Part shown: positions 59,001 through 64,000 of the stretch, piece by piece | Position numbering within the stretch: position 1 is the first letter of the stretch | Layout of the letters: each line of letters starts with the position of its first letter | Assembly: GCA_024803745.1 (NCBI GenBank) | Contig: JANJXV010000194.1 | Span: 1,798,001 to 1,862,000, forward strand | Direction of reading: 5' to 3' | From: Megascapheus bottae | Lineage: Eukaryota; Chordata; Mammalia; Rodentia; Geomyidae | Length of the DNA stretch: 64,000 nucleotides | Program-made: the position numbers and the translations under genes | The notes under the pieces: generated by a model | Told to the model about the DNA's origin: nothing | What the model saw: the letters and a program-made list of their open reading frames with translations, nothing else | Databases searched by the model: none

Positions 59001-60391
59001 GCTCCATTCTATGACTTCACACACCTCCATTCTTACTTTACAAACATCCATTCTATAACTTCACACACCTCCATTCTATGACTTTACACACCTCCATTCT
59101 GTGATTTCACATACCTCCATTCTATGACTTCACACACCTCCATTCTGTGACTTCACACACCTCCATTCTGAATTCACACAGCTCCATTCTTTGACTTCAC
59201 ACACCTCCATTCTTACTTTACAAACATCCATTCTATAACTTCACACACCTCCATTCTATGACTTCACACACCTCCATTCTGTGACTTCACATACCTCCAT
59301 TCTATGACTTCACACACCTCCATTCTGTGACTTCACACACCTCTATTCTATGAGTTCACACACTTCCATTGTGACGTCACACACCTCCATTCTATGAGTT
59401 CACACACCTCCATTCTATGACTTCACACACCTCCATTCTGACTTCACACACCTCCATTCTATGACTTCACAGACCTCGAATATGTGACTTCACTCACCTC
59501 CACTCTATGACTTCACACTCCTCCATTCTATGACTTCCCACACCTCCTTTCTATGACTTCACCCACCTCCATTTTATGACTTCACACACCTCTATTCTGT
59601 GACTTCACACACCTCCATTCTATGACCTCACACACCCTCATTCTATGATTTAACACACCTCCATTCTATAACTTCACACATCCATTTTGACTTCACACAC
59701 CTCCATTCTATTACTTCACACACCTCCATTCTGAATTCACAAAGCCTCATTCTGTGACTTCACAAAACTCCATTCTATGGTTTCACACACCTCCATACTA
59801 TGACTTGACACAACTCCATCTATGACTTCACACACCTCCATTTTGACATCACACACCTCTATTCTATGACTTCGCACACCTCCATTCTGACATCACACAC
59901 CTCCATTCTATGACTTCACAGACCTCGAATCTGTGACTTCTCTCACCTGCAATCTATGACTTCTCACTCCTCCATTCTATGACTTACCACACCTCCTTTC
60001 TATGACGTCACCCACCTCCAATCTATGACTACCCACCTCCATTCTGATTTCACACACCTCCATTCTCTGACTTCACACACCTCCATTCTATGACTTCACA
60101 CACCTTCATTTTTCCTTCAGAAACATCCATTCTATGACTTCACACACCTCCATTCTATGACTTCACACCATTCCATTCTATGACTTCACCCACCTCCATT
60201 CTATGACTTCACACCTCCATTCTGACTTCACACACCTCCATTCTGAGTTGACACAACTCCATTCGGTGACGTCACACATCTCCATTCTGACTTCAAACAC
60301 CTCCATTCTATGACTTCACAAACCTCCATTCTATGACTTCCCACACCTGCATTCTGACTTCACACACCTCTATTCTATGACTTCACACATC
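56056..60391 (+). repeat. Right-domain large HOR (~4.6-4.8 kb), copy 1
   Basis: Aligns to 60,7xx-64,000 with an offset that steps as monomers are gained or lost: 4,649 bp at ATTCTTTGAC 56083/60732, 4,783 bp at 56391/61174, 4,827 bp at GACATCGAATC 56704/61531, 4,781 bp at TTGTGTGAC 57185/61966 and 4,782 bp at TTCTTTCTGT 58351/63133. Relative to the next copy it has lost about 134 bp near 56360 and about 44 bp near 56490, and keeps about 46 bp that the next copy lost near 61940. It includes the altered 1,796-bp-type block. Confidence 0.75.
60160..60245 (+). repeat. Patch copied from a neighbouring HOR segment
   Basis: Within the third 1,796-type block, the short stretch with CACCATTCC (60166), TTCACCCACC and a TCACACCTCC monomer replaces the AAACCTCCATTCTGTG monomer found at the same place in 49,37x and 51,17x. 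The patch matches 58115-58200 (CACCATTCC at 58121, offset 2,045 bp), and the same motif is at 47351. The flanks on both sides return to the 1,796-type pattern (GAGTTGACACAACTCC follows). Gene conversion or a double unequal exchange is inferred. Confidence 0.65.
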
Positions 60392-63300
60392 TTCTTTCTG
60401 TAACTTCCCACACTTCCAATATTTCACTTCACAAACCTCCATTCCATGACTTCACACACCTCCATTCTGTGAGTTCACACACCTCCATTCTTTGACTTCA
60501 CACACCTCCATTTTGACTTCACACACCTACATTCTGTGACTTCACCCTCCTCAATTTGTGACTTCACACACCACCATTTTGATTTCACACACCTCCATTC
60601 TGTGACTTCACACACCTCCATTCTTTGAGTTCACACACCTCCGTTTTGAGTTCACACACTTCCATTCTGTGACTTCACACACCTCCATTCTGTGACTTCA
60701 CACACCACCATTGTTGACTTCACACACCTCCATTCTTTGACTTCAAACACCTCCATTCCACGACTTCACACACCTCCATTCTGTTAGTTCACACACATCC
60801 ATTCTATGAGTTCACACACCACAATATTTCTTCACACACCTCCATTCTATGACTTCGCAAACCTCCATTCTGTGACTTCACACACCTCCATTCGGAGTTC
60901 ACACACCTGCATTCGGTGACTTCACACACCTCCATTCTGACTTCACACACCTCAATTCTATGACTTCACACACTTCCATTCTGTGACTTCACACACCTCC
61001 ATTCTGTGACTTCACACACCTCCATTCTGTGACTTCACACACCTCCATTCTGACTTCACACAGCTCCATTCTATGAATTCACACACCTCCATTCTTACTT
61101 TACAAACATCCATTCTATAACTTCACACACCTCCATTCTATGACTTCACACACCTCCATTCTGTGACTTCACATACCTCCATTCTATGACTTCACACACC
61201 TCCATTCTGTGACTTCACACACCTCCATTCTATGACTTCACACACTTCCATTGTGACGTCACACACCTCCATTCTATGAGTTCACACACCTCCATTCTGA
61301 CTTCACACACCTCCATTCTATTACTTCACACACCTCCATTCTGAATTCACACAGCTCCATTGTGTGACTTCACAAAACTCCATTCTATGGTTTCACACAC
61401 CTCCATACTACGACTTCACACAACTCCATCTATGACTTCACACACCTCCATTCTGACATCACACACCTCTATGCTTTGACTTCGCACACCTCCATTCTGA
61501 CATCACACACCTCCATTCTATGACTTCACAGACATCGAATCTGTGACTTCACTCACCTGCACTCTATGACTTCACACTGCTCCATTCTATGACTTACCAC
61601 ACCTCCTTTCTATGATGTCACCCACCTCCAATCTATGACTACCCACCTCCATTCTGACTTCACACACCTCCATTCTCTGACTTCACACACCTCCATTCTT
61701 TGACTTCACACACCTTCATTTTTCCTTCAGAAACATCCATTCTATGACTTCACACACGTCCATTCTATGACTTCACAAACCTCCATTCTGTGACTTCACA
61801 CACCTCCATTCTGAGTTGACACAACTCCATTCGGTGACGTCACACATCTCCATTCTGACTTCAAACACCTCCATTCCATGACTTCACACACTTCCATTCT
61901 ATGACTTCACACACCTCCATTCTGTGACTTCACACACCTCCATTCTGTGACTTGACACACCTCCATTGTGTGACTTCACACACTTCCATTCTGTGTCTTC
62001 ACACAACTCCATTTTATGACCTCACACACCCTCATTCTATGATTTCACAGACCTCCATTCTATGACTTCAGACATCCATTTTGACTTCACACACCTCTAA
62101 CATATGACTTCAAACACCTCAGTTCTGTGATTTCACACACCTCCATTCTATGACTTCACACACTTCCATTCTATGATTTCACATACCTCCATGCTATGAC
62201 TTCACAAACCTCCATTCTGTGACTTCACACACCTCTATTCTGAGTTCACACACCTCCATTCTGTGACTTCACAAACCTCCATTCTATGATTTCACACACC
62301 TCAATTCTATGACTTCACACACCTCCATTTTATGACGTCACACACCTCCATTTTGACTTTTCACACCTCCATTCTGTGACTTCACACACCTCCATTCTAT
62401 GACTTCACACACTTCCATTGTGACATCACACACCTCCATTCTATGAGTTCACACACCTCCATTCTATGACTTCACACACCTCCCTTCTGACTTCCCACAC
62501 CTCCTTTCTATGACTTCACCCACCTCCATTTTATGACTTCACACACCTCCATTCTGTGAATTCACACACCTCCATTCTATGACCTCATACACCCTCAATC
62601 TATGATTTCACACACCTCCATTCTATGACTTCACACATCCATTTTGACTTCACTCACCTCCAATATATGACATGAAACACTTCAATTCTCTCACTTCACA
62701 CACCTCCATTCTATGACCTCATACCCTCCATTCTGTGACTCCACACACCTCCATTCTATGACTTCACAAACTTCCATTCTATGACTTCACACACCTCCAT
62801 TCTGTGACTTTATACACCTCCATTGTGAGTTCACACTCCTCCATTCTGTGATGTCACACATCTCCATTCTGTGACTTCACACACCTCCATTCTATCACTT
62901 CACACCATTCCATTCTATGACTTCACCCACCTCCATTCTATGACTTCACACCTCCATTCTGACTTCACACACCTCCATTCTGTGACATCACACACCTCCA
63001 TTCTATGACTTCACACACTTCCATTCTATGACTTCACACACCTCCATTCTATGACTTCACACACCTCCATTCTATGACTTCCCACACCTGCATTCTGACT
63101 TCACACACCTCCATTCTATGACTTCACACATCTTCTTTCTGTAACTTCCTACACTTCCAATGTTTGACTTCACAAACCTCCATTCCATGACTTCACAAAC
63201 CTTCATTCTATGAGTTCACACACCTCCATTCTTTGACTTCACACACCTCCATTTTGACTTCACACACCTACATTCTGTGACTTCACACACCTCCATTTGT

Positions 63301-64000
63301 GATTTCACACACCACCATTTTGATTTCACACACCTCCATTATGTGACTTCACACACCTCCGTTCTTTGAGTTCACACACCTCCGTTTTGAGTTCACACAC
63401 TTCCATTCTTTGACTTCACACACCTCCATTATGTGACTTCACACACCACCATTGTTTGACTTCACACACCTCCATTCTTTGACTTCACACACCTCCATTC
63501 CACGACTTCACACACCTCCATTCTATTAGTTCACACACATCCATTCTATGAGTTCACACACCACAATTTTGTCTTCACACACCTCCATTCTATGACTTCG
63601 CAAACCTCCATTCTGTGACTTCACACACCTCCATTCGGAGTTCACACACCTCCATTCAGTGTCTTCACACACCTCCATTCTGACTTCACACACCTCAATA
63701 CTATGACTTCACACACTTCCATTCTGTGACTTCACACACCTCCATTCTGTGACTTCACACACCTCCATTCTGACTTCACACAGCTCCATTCTATGACTTC
63801 ACACACCTCCATTCTTACTTTACAAACATCCATTCTATAACTTCACACACCTCCATTCTATGACTTTACACACCTCCATTCTGTGATTTCACATACCTCC
63901 ATTCTATGACTTCACACACCTCCATTCTGTGACTTCACACACCTCCATTCTGTGACTTCACACACCTCCATTCTGACTTCACACAGCTCCATTCTTTGAC
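60392..64000 (+). repeat. Right-domain large HOR, copy 2, cut by window end
   Basis: Second copy of the 4.6-4.8 kb period. It follows 55,809 onward and runs to the end of the window, where ATTCTTTGAC (63991-64000) corresponds to about 59185-59194, with one extra 23-bp monomer here. The last bases also match the start of the 1,796-bp pair near 48440. No flanking sequence is reached, so the array continues beyond 64,000. Confidence 0.75.

Larger units (their letters stand above)
1..64000 (+). repeat. Tandem satellite array, ~23-bp monomer, fills the window
   Basis: About 2,800 head-to-tail monomers. The consensus is TGACTTCACACA followed by CCTCCATTCTA (23 bp, about 43% GC). Common variants end in CTGTG instead of CTATG; a 21-bp form lacks the two bases before TGAC; a 19-bp form reads TGACTTCACACATCCATTT; others carry TGACGTCA, TGATTTCA, TGAGTTCA or TGAATTCA in place of TGACTTCA. 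All monomers have the same orientation: I saw no reverse-complement block on the + strand. No flank, gene, RNA gene or mobile element interrupts the array, so there is no gene-containing stretch to describe. TGA occurs once per 23-bp monomer, and 23 is not a multiple of 3, so all three + frames are closed within about 69 bp of pure consensus. The family is not one I can name. A eukaryotic heterochromatic satellite is the inference. Confidence 0.97.

Noticed and set aside
1..64000. CRISPR-like array of short regular repeats
   Set aside because: Repeats abut directly with no unique spacers, units are 19-23 bp, and there is no leader or cas gene.
1..64000. Telomeric repeat or subtelomeric (TTAGGG)n tract
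   Set aside because: No TTAGGG or CCCTAA runs were seen; the unit is much longer and of different composition.
1..64000. Centromere with a CENP-B box
   Set aside because: I saw no sequence resembling the TTCG....A..CGGG box in any monomer variant. A centromeric role cannot be excluded, but the sequence does not show it.
1..64000. Inverted repeats or hairpin-forming palindromes between monomers
   Set aside because: All monomers face the same way and no TGGAGG/GAAGTCA blocks occur on the + strand. Only the 8-base TGACGTCA variant and GAATTC are palindromic.

Overview
The whole 64 kb window is one uninterrupted tandem satellite (minisatellite-type) array. About 2,800 head-to-tail copies of a monomer of roughly 23 bp fill it from the first base to the last. 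The consensus, read on the + strand, is TGACTTCACACA followed directly by CCTCCATTCTA; the last two bases vary (TA, TG or absent). I see no gene, RNA gene, transposon, CRISPR array or unique flanking sequence, and no stretch above about 50 bases that cannot be read as degenerate monomers. Open reading frames reach only about 75 codons and are the repeat read in frame. The array runs off both ends, so its true length and chromosomal setting are not visible here.

A head-to-tail array of this size with higher-order structure and no coding capacity fits heterochromatin of a eukaryote (pericentromeric, subtelomeric or interstitial). It does not fit a bacterium, archaeon, virus or plasmid. I do not recognise the monomer and cannot name the species.

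Above the monomer there is clear higher-order repeat (HOR) structure in three domains. Left domain (1 to about 13,880): units of 2,723 bp (2 copies) and 2,430 bp (2 exact head-to-tail copies), then a more diverged stretch. Middle domain (about 13,883 to 35,870): a 3,819-bp HOR seen as two full copies (13,883 and 29,136), one copy lacking its first kilobase, and several shortened or hybrid versions; on top lies a copy of about 2.8 kb displaced by 10,085 bp and a local 1,208-bp tandem duplication. Right domain (about 35,870 to 64,000): a 3,247-bp unit (two tandem copies and a third, shortened copy about 12.2 kb further on), a 1,422-bp tandem duplication, a 1,796-bp tandem duplication, and a larger period of about 4.5 to 4.8 kb up to the window end.

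Neighbouring HOR copies differ by few substitutions, while individual monomers within a HOR differ strongly. This is the usual sign of recent segmental amplification by unequal exchange on an older, diverged array. Copies differ mainly by gain or loss of one to several monomers and by patch-like replacements. The two strands are strongly asymmetric: + is C/T/A-rich with about one G per monomer, so - is G-rich. I found no evidence of an undescribed functional system; the interest lies in the nested amplification history. All HOR boundaries are by-eye alignments, good to roughly a monomer.
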